NCBI RefSeq assembly: GCF_030413175.1
Contig: NZ_CP129212.1
Location: 6,114,450-6,178,449 of the forward strand
Source of the DNA: Bradyrhizobium roseum
GTDB taxonomy: Bacteria; Pseudomonadota; Alphaproteobacteria; Rhizobiales; Xanthobacteraceae
DNA: 64,000 bases
Direction of reading: 5' to 3'
Below the pieces are notes generated by a model. The model was given only the letters and a program-made list of their open reading frames with translations, was not told where the DNA came from and did no database searches. Below are positions 25,217 through 34,598 of the stretch, piece by piece (position 1 is the stretch's first letter; each line of letters begins with the position of its first letter). Both the position numbers and the translations under genes were made by a program.

Positions 25217-25810
25217 TCATTCGACGGGCGTCGCCTTCATGCGATGATCTTCCAGCGGCAGGCCGAGCGCAGCCTGGATGGCGCGCGCCAGGAACTGCAG
25301 CGTCAGCAACAGCATCCCGAAGGTGACGATGGCTTGCGGAAACCACAGCGGCGTGTCGCTCGATGTCGAAATCTGCCCGCGTATGAAGGATCCCCAGGCG
25401 AACTTGACCATCGCCTGGGTCAGGAACGCCATGAACAGGAAGCCGGCGAACGCCGAGAGAACCTCGAGCGCGCGCCGGACGGTCTCCGGCACGTTTTTCA
25501 GCAGCAGCACGACGCGGATATGGCCGCCGACACGCAGCGTCATGGCCGCGCCGAAGGTGAAAGATGCTGCCATCAGATAGGAGGAATACTCCCAGGCGAT
25601 CGAGATAGTCGGTGGAAAGAACGGCAGGAAGTTCGACAGCAGGCGCGTCGCGACCTCGGCGAGCATCAGGAACGTCAGCGTCAGCAGACAGCCGCCGCCG
25701 ATCCAGCCGTCGAGCCGGCCGAGGCGATCGATCGCATCGAGAACCATGCGCAGCGGCGCCGGCGCCGCTGCGTTGAGGCTTTCCGGTGGAGCAGGCAGGA
25801 CGCTTGCCAC
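25217..25810 (-). CDS. dctQ: TRAP transporter small permease (DctQ-like)
   Basis: 197 residues from a GTG at 25810 preceded by AGGAG. Four membrane segments are visible, including GGGCLLTLTFLMLAEVATRLLS and LMAASFTFGAAMTLRVGGHIRV, the latter being a recognisable DctQ phrase. It bridges the binding protein and the large permease. The gene is 54 bases before dctM and 10 bases after dctP. Confidence 0.92.
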   Translation of the reverse strand: MASVLPAPPESLNAAAPAPLRMVLDAIDRLGRLDGWIGGGCLLTLTFLMLAEVATRLLSNFLPFFPPTISIAWEYSSYLMAASFTFGAAMTLRVGGHIRVVLLLKNVPETVRRALEVLSAFAGFLFMAFLTQAMVKFAWGSFIRGQISTSSDTPLWFPQAIVTFGMLLLTLQFLARAIQAALGLPLEDHRMKATPVE

Positions 25811-25820
25811 GGGCCCGCTC

Positions 25821-26819
25821 CTAACGCTTGACTTCGGCGAGATAGGCCCGCACCGGCTTTTCCGCCGCCGGCACGCGCTTGAGGAAGGCCTCCAGCAGCG
25901 GCGCGGTCTTGGCGCGGATATCCGTCATCATCGCATCCGGCACCGGCACCACCTCCATGCCGCCCTGCTTGAGCCGGTTGAGGCTGTCGACGTCGGCCTT
26001 GAGGGAATTCGCCCAGAAATCCGGCTCCATCTTTGCGGCGATGGCGGCGACCATCTTCTGCTGATCCGCACCCAGCGCCTTCCAGGAGTCCAGATTGACG
26101 GTCAGCATCTGCGACGACCACACATGGTTGGTCGGGTAAATGTACTTCATGAACTCCCAGAACTTGCCGTCCACGCCGGATACCGCGGAGGTCGACACGC
26201 CGGAAACAGCGCCCGACGCCAGCGCCGGTATGGTCTCGCCCCAGGGAATCATCACCGGCGCCATGCCGACCGCGTTCAGCATATCGACGGCGTTCTTGTC
26301 CGGCACACGGATCTTGATGTTCTTCAGTCCGTCAACGCCCGCAACCTTCACCTTGAGGTGCAGATATTGGGTCGGCCAGGGCACGATGTAGAGGATCTTC
26401 TGATTGTTGCGCTCGGCGATCTTGTCGTATTCGGGCCGCACATATTTGTGCAGGATCTTGAGTTCGTCCATCGAGACGGCAAGAAAAGGAATGCTCTCGA
26501 CGCCCATGAAGGGCTCGTCGCCGACCTGCTGGATGTTGAGCACGTCGGCGAGCGGCACCAGGCCGTCTCGCACCGCGCGCAGATGTTCCGGCCCCTTGAA
26601 GCCGAGCTGACCGCCGGCCTTCACCGTGATGTTGACGGCGCCATTGGTCTGCTTCTTGACCGCATCGGCAAAGGCCATGGCGTTGCTGGTGTGAAAATTG
26701 CCGTCAGGCCACACCGTCGACATGTCCCAGTTCGCCGTCGCCGCCATGCCTCGTGTCGAAAGGTGGCCGGCGGCGAGCATCGTCACCGCCCCCGTCGTAA
26801 AGGTCCGCCGCGTAATCAT
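25821..26819 (-). CDS. dctP: TRAP transporter periplasmic solute-binding protein (DctP-like)
   Basis: 332 residues with a Tat-type signal (MITRRTFTTGAVTMLAAGHL) and cleavage near TRGMAA. The mature domain has DctP features: MSTVWPDGNFHTSNAMAFAD, GQLGFKGPEHLRAVRDG, and the substrate-Arg region KIRVPDKNAVDMLNAVG. Arg in that region usually binds a carboxylate, so the cargo is probably an organic acid. It is directly downstream of hyuB, linking uptake to a hydantoinase/oxoprolinase. GGAGAG precedes the ATG. Confidence 0.93.
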   Translation of the reverse strand: MITRRTFTTGAVTMLAAGHLSTRGMAATANWDMSTVWPDGNFHTSNAMAFADAVKKQTNGAVNITVKAGGQLGFKGPEHLRAVRDGLVPLADVLNIQQVGDEPFMGVESIPFLAVSMDELKILHKYVRPEYDKIAERNNQKILYIVPWPTQYLHLKVKVAGVDGLKNIKIRVPDKNAVDMLNAVGMAPVMIPWGETIPALASGAVSGVSTSAVSGVDGKFWEFMKYIYPTNHVWSSQMLTVNLDSWKALGADQQKMVAAIAAKMEPDFWANSLKADVDSLNRLKQGGMEVVPVPDAMMTDIRAKTAPLLEAFLKRVPAAEKPVRAYLAEVKR

Positions 26820-26868
26820 CGATACTCTCCGTCCTGTTGAAATTGACCTGCAACGCGCCCGGGACGCG

Positions 26869-28533
26869 TCAGCCCGTTAAGCCGTAAACCGCCATCGCAT
26901 TCTCGCTCGACACCAGCCCGCTTTCGACGTCCTCCTGCACGCTGGCCGATGCGCGCTGCTTCGGGTCGCCGATCCCCGCGCCACCGGGCGTCAGCACCAC
27001 CAGACGATCGTCCGGCGGCACGGTCTGAAAGCCCTTGCCGCGCAGCTTCTTTCCCGATTTCAGTCCGACATAGCCGGCTTCGCCGTCACGGCCACCGTCG
27101 CGGCCGCGGGGCGGATGATCGATGCGGTCGAAGGCGGCCAGAATGTCGAACGGTGCATCGACGCCGCTGGCGACTTCGATGATCTGGCCGAGCCCGCCGC
27201 GCGTGCGCCCGGCGCCGCCCGAATCCGGACGCAGCTCCTTGCGCCAGAAAATCAAGGGCGTCTGCGTCTCCGCGATCTCGACCGGCGTGCCGCGCACGCC
27301 GCTGGGATAGGCCGTGGCCGACAAGCCATCCTTGGCAAAGCGCGCGCCGGTGCCGCCATTGCTGGTCACCGCCATCGAGAACCCATAATTGCCGCCGGCG
27401 CCGCTGCGCGTCTGTCCGCGCACATTGAGATTCCACAGGCAGGAGGTGCCTTCCGCCGGCACCCGCTCCGGAATGATCTGGCGCAGACAGCCGAACACCA
27501 CGTCGGGCAGCATCTGGCCGATGATATGGCGCGACGCCACCGGCGCCGGTTTCGGCGCATGAAGGATCGAGCCCTCGGTCGCCGCCACCGTCAGCGGCGA
27601 GAGCGAACCCGCATTGTTCGGGATCTGCGAGGCGACCACGCAGCCAAGGCCGAACACGGTATAGGCCGTGGTGTAGGAGTGCGGCACGTTGATGCCGAAC
27701 TTCGAGGCGCCCGACGTGCCGTCAAAATCGACGTGAATGCCCTCCTCCGAGATCGTCAGCGTCGCCGCCAGCGTGACCGGCGCATCATAGCCGTCGACGA
27801 CCATGCTGTTGCGCCATACGCCCTTCGGCAGTTTTGCGATCTCGGCCAGCACCGCTTCGCGCGAGCGATCACAGATGAAATCGCCAAGCGTATCGAGCGA
27901 CTCGATTTCGAATTCGCGCATCATCTCGACAAGGCGCTGGCAGCCGACGTCGTTGCAGCCGGCCAGCGAATAGGTGTCGCCCTCGGTGTCGATCGGCAAC
28001 CGCGTGTTGCTGCGGATCATCGCCATCAGCGTCTCGTTGACGACGCCCTGATCGATCAGCTTCAGCATCGGGATGTACAATCCCTCCATGAAGACGTCGG
28101 TGGCATCGGGCCCGAAGCCGATGCCGCCGATATCCATCAGATGGCTGGTGCAGGAAAACAGCGCGACCGCCTTGCCGTCCTTGAAACACGGCGTCGTGAC
28201 GACGAAGTCGTTGAGATGGCCGGTGCCCATCCAGGGATCGTTGGTGATGTAGGCGTCGCCCGGCTTCATCGTCTCGATCGGGAAACGCGCGATGAAATGC
28301 TTGACCGATTCCGCCATCGAATTGACGTGGCCCGGCGTCCCCGTCACCGCCTGCGCCAGCATGCGCCCCTTGAGGTCGAACACGCCGGCCGAGAGGTCGC
28401 CGCATTCGCGCACGATCGGGCTGAACGCCGTGCGCAGCAGCACCTGCGCCTGCTCCTCGACGACGGCGATCAGCCGGTGCCACATGATCTGCAGATCGAT
28501 CAGGCTCGCGCCATCGGGCTTGCTCATGGTCAT
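26869..28533 (-). CDS. hyuB: hydantoinase B/oxoprolinase family protein
   Basis: 554 residues, the normal size of HyuB. Family segments include RECGDLSAGVFDLKGRMLAQ, GDAYITNDPWMGTGHLNDF, HVDFDGTSGASKFGINVPHS and GGAGRTRGGLGQIIEV. HyuA and HyuB together form an ATP-dependent cyclic-amide hydrolase (hydantoin, 5-oxoproline) or, in a related branch, a carboxylase. The start overlaps the hyuA stop (ATGA), so expression is coupled. The TRAP genes that follow probably import the substrate. Confidence 0.92.
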   Translation of the reverse strand: MTMSKPDGASLIDLQIMWHRLIAVVEEQAQVLLRTAFSPIVRECGDLSAGVFDLKGRMLAQAVTGTPGHVNSMAESVKHFIARFPIETMKPGDAYITNDPWMGTGHLNDFVVTTPCFKDGKAVALFSCTSHLMDIGGIGFGPDATDVFMEGLYIPMLKLIDQGVVNETLMAMIRSNTRLPIDTEGDTYSLAGCNDVGCQRLVEMMREFEIESLDTLGDFICDRSREAVLAEIAKLPKGVWRNSMVVDGYDAPVTLAATLTISEEGIHVDFDGTSGASKFGINVPHSYTTAYTVFGLGCVVASQIPNNAGSLSPLTVAATEGSILHAPKPAPVASRHIIGQMLPDVVFGCLRQIIPERVPAEGTSCLWNLNVRGQTRSGAGGNYGFSMAVTSNGGTGARFAKDGLSATAYPSGVRGTPVEIAETQTPLIFWRKELRPDSGGAGRTRGGLGQIIEVASGVDAPFDILAAFDRIDHPPRGRDGGRDGEAGYVGLKSGKKLRGKGFQTVPPDDRLVVLTPGGAGIGDPKQRASASVQEDVESGLVSSENAMAVYGLTG

Positions 28534-30614
28534 GCCGCCTTCCGTTCCATGACGATGCTGCCGGCGCCGTCGATATGGGCGTCGAAGCTGGTCGAGACGA
28601 ATGTCGAGGTCTCGTCTTCCGCGATCACCGCAGGCCCCGCGATGGTCGCGCCCGGCGCCATCTGGTTGCGGTGATACAGCGGAATCTCGACGACCTTCCC
28701 GGCGCGGCCATCGAAAAATTTGCGGCTGCCCGCGGCCTTTCCAGCCGGCATGCGCGCCACCTCGGCAACGCGAGATGGATTGCGCGGCTCCGTGGTCGCG
28801 AGCACCGACCAGCTCAGCACCTCGATCGCAGCCCCCGGGATCGATCGCTCGAACAGGGCCGCATAATCCTTCTCGAAGGTCTGACGCAAACCTGCAAGAT
28901 CGGCGTCCGTCAGTGGCCGGTTCGGCAGCTCGATCGTGATCTCGTGTCCCTGTCCGACATAGCGCATGAAGGCGGCGCGCCGTTCGCGCACGGGCTCACC
29001 CGCGGCACCCGGCTCGACCAGCGCGCGCGCCTCGGTCGCCATTTCGTCCAGCAGGTCGGACACGGCGCTGACATCGAACGCGTCGAGCCTGGCATGACGG
29101 CTGCGCACCAGTTCATAGGCGATGGGTGCAGCGAGGAACCCGACCGCGGAGCCGACGCCGGCATTGGACGGCACGATCACGCGCGAAACGCCGATCTTCT
29201 CGGCGACCCGGGACGCATGCAGCGGCGCGGCCCCGCCGAAGGCGATCAGGGTATGCTGACCAACGACGGCGCCACGCTCGACCGCATGCACGCGGGCGGC
29301 GCTCGCCATGTTTTCGCACACCACTTCATGCACCGCATAAGCTGACGTTTCCGCCGACAGCCCCAGTGGCTCGCCGATATCGCGTAACAAGGCCTGCCTG
29401 GACAGTTCGAGGTCGAGCTTGATGGTGCCGCCGGCGAACGCATCGGGATCGATCTTGCCGAGCGCGACATCCGCGTCCGTCACGGCGGGCCGCAGGCCGC
29501 CGCGACCATAACAGGCAGGCCCCGGCTCTGAGGACGCGCTTTCCGGGCCGACCGTGACGCGCTTCAGCGCATCGACGCGCGCGATCGAGCCCCCGCCGGC
29601 GCCGATCTCGACCATCTCGATGACCGGAATACGCACCGGCAGGCCCGAACCTTTCAGGAAGCGCGCGGCGCGATCGACCTCGAACACCCGCGAGGTTTCG
29701 GGCTGGTACTTTTCGATCAGGCAGATTTTTGCGGTGGTGCCGCCCATATCGAACGAGAGTACCTTGCTCTCGCCGAGACGCGCCGCAATCTGCGCCGCAA
29801 AGATCGCGCCGCCTGCCGGCCCGGATTCGACGAGGCGTACCGGAAAGCGGCGCGCCGTCTCGATCGACGTGACGCCGCCGCCGGAGGTCACGAGATAGAT
29901 GGCGCCGCGAAACTGCTCGGCCTGCAGCCCTTCGGCCATGCGCGCGAGATAGCCGTCGATCAACGGCTGCACATAGGCATTGGCCACCGCAGTCGAGGTC
30001 CGCTCATACTCACGGATTTCAGGACACACCGCCGACGACAGCGTGATCCAGACACCGGGCATTTCCTCTTTCAGGATCGCGGCGGCGCGCCGCTCATGCT
30101 CGGGATTGGCATAGGAGTGAAGGAAGGCGAAGGCGACGCTCTCCACATTCTGCGCGCGCAATTCAGGCGCGAGCGCCCGCACCGCGGCTTCGTCGAGCGG
30201 CAGTCGCACCGCGCCATGCGAATCGATGCGCTCGGGGACCGTGAAACGCAACGCACGCGGCGCCAGCGGCTTTGGCTTGTCGATCCCGAGGTCGTACTGA
30301 TCGTAGCGGCTCTCGGTGCCGATATCGAGCACGTCGCGAAAACCTTCCGTTGCGACCAGCGCCGTCTTCGCGCCGCGCCTTTCGATGATGGCATTGGTCG
30401 CCAGCGTGGTGCCGTGAATGAAGACGTCGATGTCGGATATGTGGGCACGCGCATCGGCCAGAATAAGGCGCATACCGTCTAGCACCGCCTGCTCCGGACG
30501 CGCCGGCGTCGTCAGCACTTTGCGGGTTTTGCGATCCCGGCCCACATCCAGGACGATATCGGTGAACGTGCCTCCGATATCGACAGCCAGTCGCACCTCG
30601 GCTCCCTCAAGCAT
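28530..30614 (-). CDS. hyuA: hydantoinase A/oxoprolinase family protein
   Basis: 694 residues from an ATG at 30614 preceded by GGAGATTTGGA. The N-terminal ASKHA-type ATP site is AVDIGGTFTDIVLDVG near residue 10. FIHGTTLATNAIIERRG lies near 75, and KVLSFDMGGTTAKICLIE near 285 is the second phosphate-binding motif. GSAVGFLAAPIAYE and the C-terminal beta region match full-length HyuA. An upstream in-frame codon at 30674 is rejected. It heads the five-gene operon hyuA-hyuB-dctP-dctQ-dctM. Confidence 0.93.
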   Translation of the reverse strand: MLEGAEVRLAVDIGGTFTDIVLDVGRDRKTRKVLTTPARPEQAVLDGMRLILADARAHISDIDVFIHGTTLATNAIIERRGAKTALVATEGFRDVLDIGTESRYDQYDLGIDKPKPLAPRALRFTVPERIDSHGAVRLPLDEAAVRALAPELRAQNVESVAFAFLHSYANPEHERRAAAILKEEMPGVWITLSSAVCPEIREYERTSTAVANAYVQPLIDGYLARMAEGLQAEQFRGAIYLVTSGGGVTSIETARRFPVRLVESGPAGGAIFAAQIAARLGESKVLSFDMGGTTAKICLIEKYQPETSRVFEVDRAARFLKGSGLPVRIPVIEMVEIGAGGGSIARVDALKRVTVGPESASSEPGPACYGRGGLRPAVTDADVALGKIDPDAFAGGTIKLDLELSRQALLRDIGEPLGLSAETSAYAVHEVVCENMASAARVHAVERGAVVGQHTLIAFGGAAPLHASRVAEKIGVSRVIVPSNAGVGSAVGFLAAPIAYELVRSRHARLDAFDVSAVSDLLDEMATEARALVEPGAAGEPVRERRAAFMRYVGQGHEITIELPNRPLTDADLAGLRQTFEKDYAALFERSIPGAAIEVLSWSVLATTEPRNPSRVAEVARMPAGKAAGSRKFFDGRAGKVVEIPLYHRNQMAPGATIAGPAVIAEDETSTFVSTSFDAHIDGAGSIVMERKAA

Positions 30615-30837
30615 TCCAAATCTCCGCGGTTGAACGACGAACTGTAGCTGGATATTCAGCAATTTCCATGCCACCGAATATGCTAGCGCAAGCCTACCCG
30701 GCGATTTTGCCGACGGCCTATGCGACGCGACGCGGTGCTTGGTTCAGCACTTGCAACGTTCGCGAGCACATCGCGGCGCTTGACGACGCATTGCGGATAG
30801 AAGAACTCGTTCGGATCGTAGACGATGGGGCAGACAA

Positions 30838-32301
30838 TTGGACAGGATTGACCGTGCCGATCTGGCGGGGCTCGCACGGCACGAACGTGCCGTGGCGCGC
30901 GACCTGGAGATGCTGGGCGTGCCGGCGGCGAACTGGCCGGCGACCATCGCGGACGCGAGCGGCCAACCGGTGCTCGACGTTCTGGTCGTCGGCGCCGGCA
31001 TGAACGGCATCGCCGCCGCCGGCAGTTTGCTATTCAAGGGCGTGCGCAACATCGCCGTGATCGAGCGCGCCAAGCGCGGACAGGAAGGGCCCTGGCTGAC
31101 CTACGCGCGCATGGACACGCTGCGCTCGCCCAAGACATTGCCCGGCCCGGCGCTCGGCGTACCCTCGCTCACCTTTCGTGCCTGGTATGAATCGAAATAC
31201 GGCATTGCCGCGTGGGAAGCGCTTTACAAGATTCATAACGGGACCTGGGTGGACTATCTGTCCTGGTTGCAGAAGGTGCTGGCATTGCCCGTCCGCCACG
31301 GCGTTGCGCTGGAAGCGCTCGAACCCGCGGGCTCGTTCGTGCAAGCCGTGCTGAACGAAAATGGCGCGCGTCGAAAGATACTGGTGCGGCGCGTCGTTCT
31401 CGCGACCGGCCGCGCCGGCGCCGGCGGTGACCTCTGGCCGGACTTCGTCGATCGCGCATTGGCGCCGGGCCTTGCGGCCCACACCAATGACGATATCGAT
31501 TTCGAAGCGCTGCGCGGCAAATCCATCGCCGTGCTCGGCGGCGGAGCTTCCGCGTGGGACAATGCGGCCACCGCGCTCGAACGCGGCGCTGCGCGGGTCG
31601 ACATGTATGTGCGGCGGCCTTATCTGCCGCAGGTCAACAAGGGACGCGGCTCGGCATTTCCCGGCTTCCTTTACGGCTGGTCTTCGCTGCCCGATGCCGA
31701 GCGCTGGGCCGTGACGGTGTATCTGAACGACATCCAGTCCCCGGTGCCGCATGAAACCGTCAATCGCACCATGCGGCTCGCCGGCTTCCACATCCATTTT
31801 CGCGCGGGTGTCGAAACAGCGTCGCGCGCGGGCGAAAAAGTCGCGGTGAAGATCGCAGGTGAGGATGAACCGAAACTGCATGACTTCCTGATCGTCGGCA
31901 CCGGCTTCAACGTCGACCCGGCGCGGATTCCGGAACTCGCGCACTATGCCCCCCACATCGCCACCTGGGGCGATCGCTATCAGCCCGCGCCCGATCTGCG
32001 CCGCCGCGATCTGGAGCGTTTTCCCTATCTCGGTCCCGGTTTCGAACTGACCGAGAAGATTCCGGGCAGCGAACCGACGCTCGGGCAGATCCATCTGGTC
32101 AATTTCGGCGCCCATGCCAGCCATACCGCGGTCGCCAGCGATATCCCGGGCGTCAATATCGCCGCCGAACGGGTGGCCGGAGCGATCGTGGCTTCGCTGT
32201 TCTGCGAGGATATCGATCACATGCGCCGCAGGGTGGAAGCGTTCAACGAGCCGGAACTTGAAAGCACGCCGTTTTTCGTTCCGGAATCCGAGCGAAGCTG
32301 A
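30838..32301 (+). CDS. FAD/NAD(P)-binding oxidoreductase (FMO-like), N-terminus apparently frameshifted
   Basis: 487 residues from a TTG at 30838. Two dinucleotide motifs are present, VVGAGMNGIAA near residue 50 and VLGGGASAWD near 232, as in flavin monooxygenase-like enzymes, and ATGRAGAGG lies between. The phrase GPWLTYARMDTLRSPKTLPGP marks a specific uncharacterised group. Upstream, from about 30755 to 30841, another frame encodes REHIAALDDALRIEELVRIV then DDGADNW, which looks like the missing N-terminus. One base missing near 30842 would join it to this frame. The downstream part may still be translated from the TTG, which follows GGGG. Confidence 0.85.
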   Translation: MDRIDRADLAGLARHERAVARDLEMLGVPAANWPATIADASGQPVLDVLVVGAGMNGIAAAGSLLFKGVRNIAVIERAKRGQEGPWLTYARMDTLRSPKTLPGPALGVPSLTFRAWYESKYGIAAWEALYKIHNGTWVDYLSWLQKVLALPVRHGVALEALEPAGSFVQAVLNENGARRKILVRRVVLATGRAGAGGDLWPDFVDRALAPGLAAHTNDDIDFEALRGKSIAVLGGGASAWDNAATALERGAARVDMYVRRPYLPQVNKGRGSAFPGFLYGWSSLPDAERWAVTVYLNDIQSPVPHETVNRTMRLAGFHIHFRAGVETASRAGEKVAVKIAGEDEPKLHDFLIVGTGFNVDPARIPELAHYAPHIATWGDRYQPAPDLRRRDLERFPYLGPGFELTEKIPGSEPTLGQIHLVNFGAHASHTAVASDIPGVNIAAERVAGAIVASLFCEDIDHMRRRVEAFNEPELESTPFFVPESERS

Positions 32302-32423
32302 AGCGAACTTGTCCACCGCGCGCGACCAGCCGTGGAGAACGCGTGGTGGTCGTCCATCTGTTCTCGACGGGCGGCGGCCGGGTTGTTAAGCCCGCCTCCG
32401 CTGAGGGAAGTTTGAGTCGGGTT

Positions 32424-33932
32424 ATGACCGTTGCAATCGAGATGGGGCACACGACGGCAGGCGCGCCGGCCACGCTGGACCTCGAGGAACTGCTGGCGAC
32501 CCGGCTGCTGGTGCAGGGTAATTCAGGCTCCGGCAAATCCCATCTGCTGCGGCGGCTGCTGGAACAGAGTGCCCCTTGGGTGCAGCAGACCATCATCGAC
32601 CCCGAGGGCGACTTCGTGGCGCTGTCCGAGCGTTTCGGCCATCTGCTGATCAATGCCGAGGACCACACTGAGCGCGGCCTGCAGGTCGCCGGCGAACGCG
32701 CACGCATCCATCGCGTCTCCACCGTGCTCAATCTCGAAGGGCTGGATGCCGAAAACCAGATGCGGCGCGCGGCGGCGTTCCTCAACGGACTGTTCGAGAT
32801 CGCGCGCGACCACTGGTACCCGATGCTGGTCGTGGTGGACGAAGCGCAGCTGTTCGCGCCGGCCGTCGCCGGCGAGGTGTCGGACGAAGCGCGAAAACTT
32901 TCGCTCGGCGCGATGACGAACCTGATGTGCCGCGGCCGCAAGCGCGGGCTCGCCGGGATCATCGCGACACAGCGGCTGGCAAAGCTCGCCAAGAACGTCG
33001 CGGCGGAAGCGTCGAATTTTTTGATGGGGCGAACGTTTCTCGACATCGACATGGCGCGCGCCGCCGACCTGCTCGGCATGGAGCGGCGGCAGGCGGAGGC
33101 GTTTCGCGATCTGGAGCGCGGGCAGTTCATGGCGCTGGGGCCGGCGCTGTCCCGCCGACCGCTGGGCTTGCGCATCGGTCCGACCGACACCACGCCGCGC
33201 AACGCAACCCCGCGCCTGATGCCGATGCCGGAAGCGACGTCGGACGCCCACGCCATCATCCTGGCCGCGCCGCCGCCCGAGGCCAACCGGCCGCAGCGCC
33301 GCACACCGCCGCCTGACCTCCTCGATCAGCTGATGGCGGCAAAATCGGCGGCGCTGGAGATCCGTCCCGAAGCGGCGGAGCCAACGCTGAGCGCCGAAGA
33401 ACTGGCGGAGCGGCGCGAGCGCGTCGACCGTATCCTGCGCGCCGTCATGGCCGAACCTGACGCGGGCTTCCGCGCGCATGGCGTGCTGTATCAGGAGTTC
33501 GTGGTGCGCTGCCGGATCGAGGGGCTGGGATCGGCCGTGCCTGATCTTGCGGACTTCCGCCGCATGCTGACGCGCGCCCGCGCCGGCCTCGGCTCCGATA
33601 TCGCTGACGATGACGGCTGGCAGGATGTCTCGGTCCGCGCCTCACTGCTGCCGGAGGACATGCAGGGCGTGTTCATGATGATCGCCCGCGCCGCCAAGGA
33701 AGGCTGGCCCTGTCCGGGCGATGCCGCGATCGCCCGCGCCTATGGCTCGCATTCGCTGCGCCGCGCGCGGCGGCTGCTGAGCTACATCGAGGAACAGGGC
33801 CTCATTGTCTGCCAGCTCGATGGCGCCGGCCGGCGCATTGTAACGCTGGTCGAACTGGCCTGGGCGACGGCGCCGGGCGACCCCAATGCCGAGGAACTGC
33901 CGGCGGAACAAGGCTGCGGCAGCCCGGCTTAA
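32424..33932 (+). CDS. HerA-like ATPase (DUF87) protein
   Basis: 502 residues from an ATG at 32424. Walker A is GNSGSGKSHL near residue 35, Walker B MLVVVDEAQLFAP near 140, and the HerA-type Arg/sensor region is CRGRKRGLAGIIATQRLAKL. HerA ATPases are hexameric translocases that usually work with the NurA nuclease in DNA end resection. No nurA-like gene is nearby. The C-terminal 200 residues (DLADFRRMLTRARAGLG, RRARRLLSYIEEQGLIV) look like winged-helix modules. A longer frame starts at 32343; that start is less likely. Confidence 0.85.
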   Translation: MTVAIEMGHTTAGAPATLDLEELLATRLLVQGNSGSGKSHLLRRLLEQSAPWVQQTIIDPEGDFVALSERFGHLLINAEDHTERGLQVAGERARIHRVSTVLNLEGLDAENQMRRAAAFLNGLFEIARDHWYPMLVVVDEAQLFAPAVAGEVSDEARKLSLGAMTNLMCRGRKRGLAGIIATQRLAKLAKNVAAEASNFLMGRTFLDIDMARAADLLGMERRQAEAFRDLERGQFMALGPALSRRPLGLRIGPTDTTPRNATPRLMPMPEATSDAHAIILAAPPPEANRPQRRTPPPDLLDQLMAAKSAALEIRPEAAEPTLSAEELAERRERVDRILRAVMAEPDAGFRAHGVLYQEFVVRCRIEGLGSAVPDLADFRRMLTRARAGLGSDIADDDGWQDVSVRASLLPEDMQGVFMMIARAAKEGWPCPGDAAIARAYGSHSLRRARRLLSYIEEQGLIVCQLDGAGRRIVTLVELAWATAPGDPNAEELPAEQGCGSPA

Positions 33933-33995
33933 AACGACCGTACAGCCCGCGCGCGTTGCGCTATGATGCGTCCCGCGTGATCTGGAGGATCGGGC

Positions 33996-34478
33996 TTGAG
34001 CGTTGCCTTTACCAAGGAAGACAGTGCGGAAACGGCGTCGGAGACGTTGCTCCCCGACCGCCCGGTTTCGCCGCATCCGAACCTCGTGACCGAAGCCGGA
34101 TTGAAGGCGCTGGAGCAGCAGCTGCAGCAGGCGCGCGAGGCCTATGAGGCCGCGCAGAAGATCGAAGACGTCAATGAACGACGGCGGCAGGCCGCGATCC
34201 CGTTGCGCGACGCGCGCTACCTTGCTGAGCGGGTCCGGACGGCTCAGGTCATGCCCGATCCGGCGTCCACCGACACCGTCGCCTTCGGCAGCACGGTGAC
34301 GTTCCGACGCGACGACGGACGCGTCCAGACATATCGGATCGTCGGCGAGGACGAGGCGGACCCGAAGGCCGGCTCGATTTCCTTCGTATCCCCGGTGGCG
34401 AGGTCGCTGATGAGCAAGGCCGTCGGGGATGTCGTCGGTATATCCGGTCAAGAGCTTGAGATCATTACGATCTCTTGA
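33996..34478 (+). CDS. GreA/GreB-family protein without the acidic tip
   Basis: 160 residues from a TTG at 33996 preceded by GGAGG. The C-terminal GreA/B domain is clear: DTVAFGSTVTFRRDDGRVQ, IVGEDEADPKAGSISFVSPV and LMSKAVGDVVG. The N-terminal coiled coil (GLKALEQQLQQAREAYEAAQ) lacks the usual tip sequence with adjacent acidic residues (D-L-S-E-N-A-E) needed for RNA cleavage. It has IEDVNERRRQAAIPLRDARY instead. It is therefore likely an RNA-polymerase secondary-channel binder that modulates rather than cleaves. It starts 63 bases after the HerA-like gene. Confidence 0.85.
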   Translation: MSVAFTKEDSAETASETLLPDRPVSPHPNLVTEAGLKALEQQLQQAREAYEAAQKIEDVNERRRQAAIPLRDARYLAERVRTAQVMPDPASTDTVAFGSTVTFRRDDGRVQTYRIVGEDEADPKAGSISFVSPVARSLMSKAVGDVVGISGQELEIITIS

Positions 34479-34598
34479 GCCCGGACGGGGAGCCGACAGA
34501 CCCGGTTCGCACGCCCAACAAAAACTCGCAAAACAACCCCATGCAAAGTAGCACGATGAAGGCGCCGGCGATGGTCCGGAACTGGGCTTGTTGTCAGT

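Noticed and set aside
24578..25831. 417-codon open frame on the plus strand
   Set aside because: Antisense to the TRAP permease genes; Arg/Gln-rich with no domain.
30683..30877. Minus-strand frame containing YDPNEFFYPQ in the hyuA/flavoprotein gap
   Set aside because: No ribosome site and it opposes the stretch that better explains the region as the lost N-terminus of the flavoprotein.
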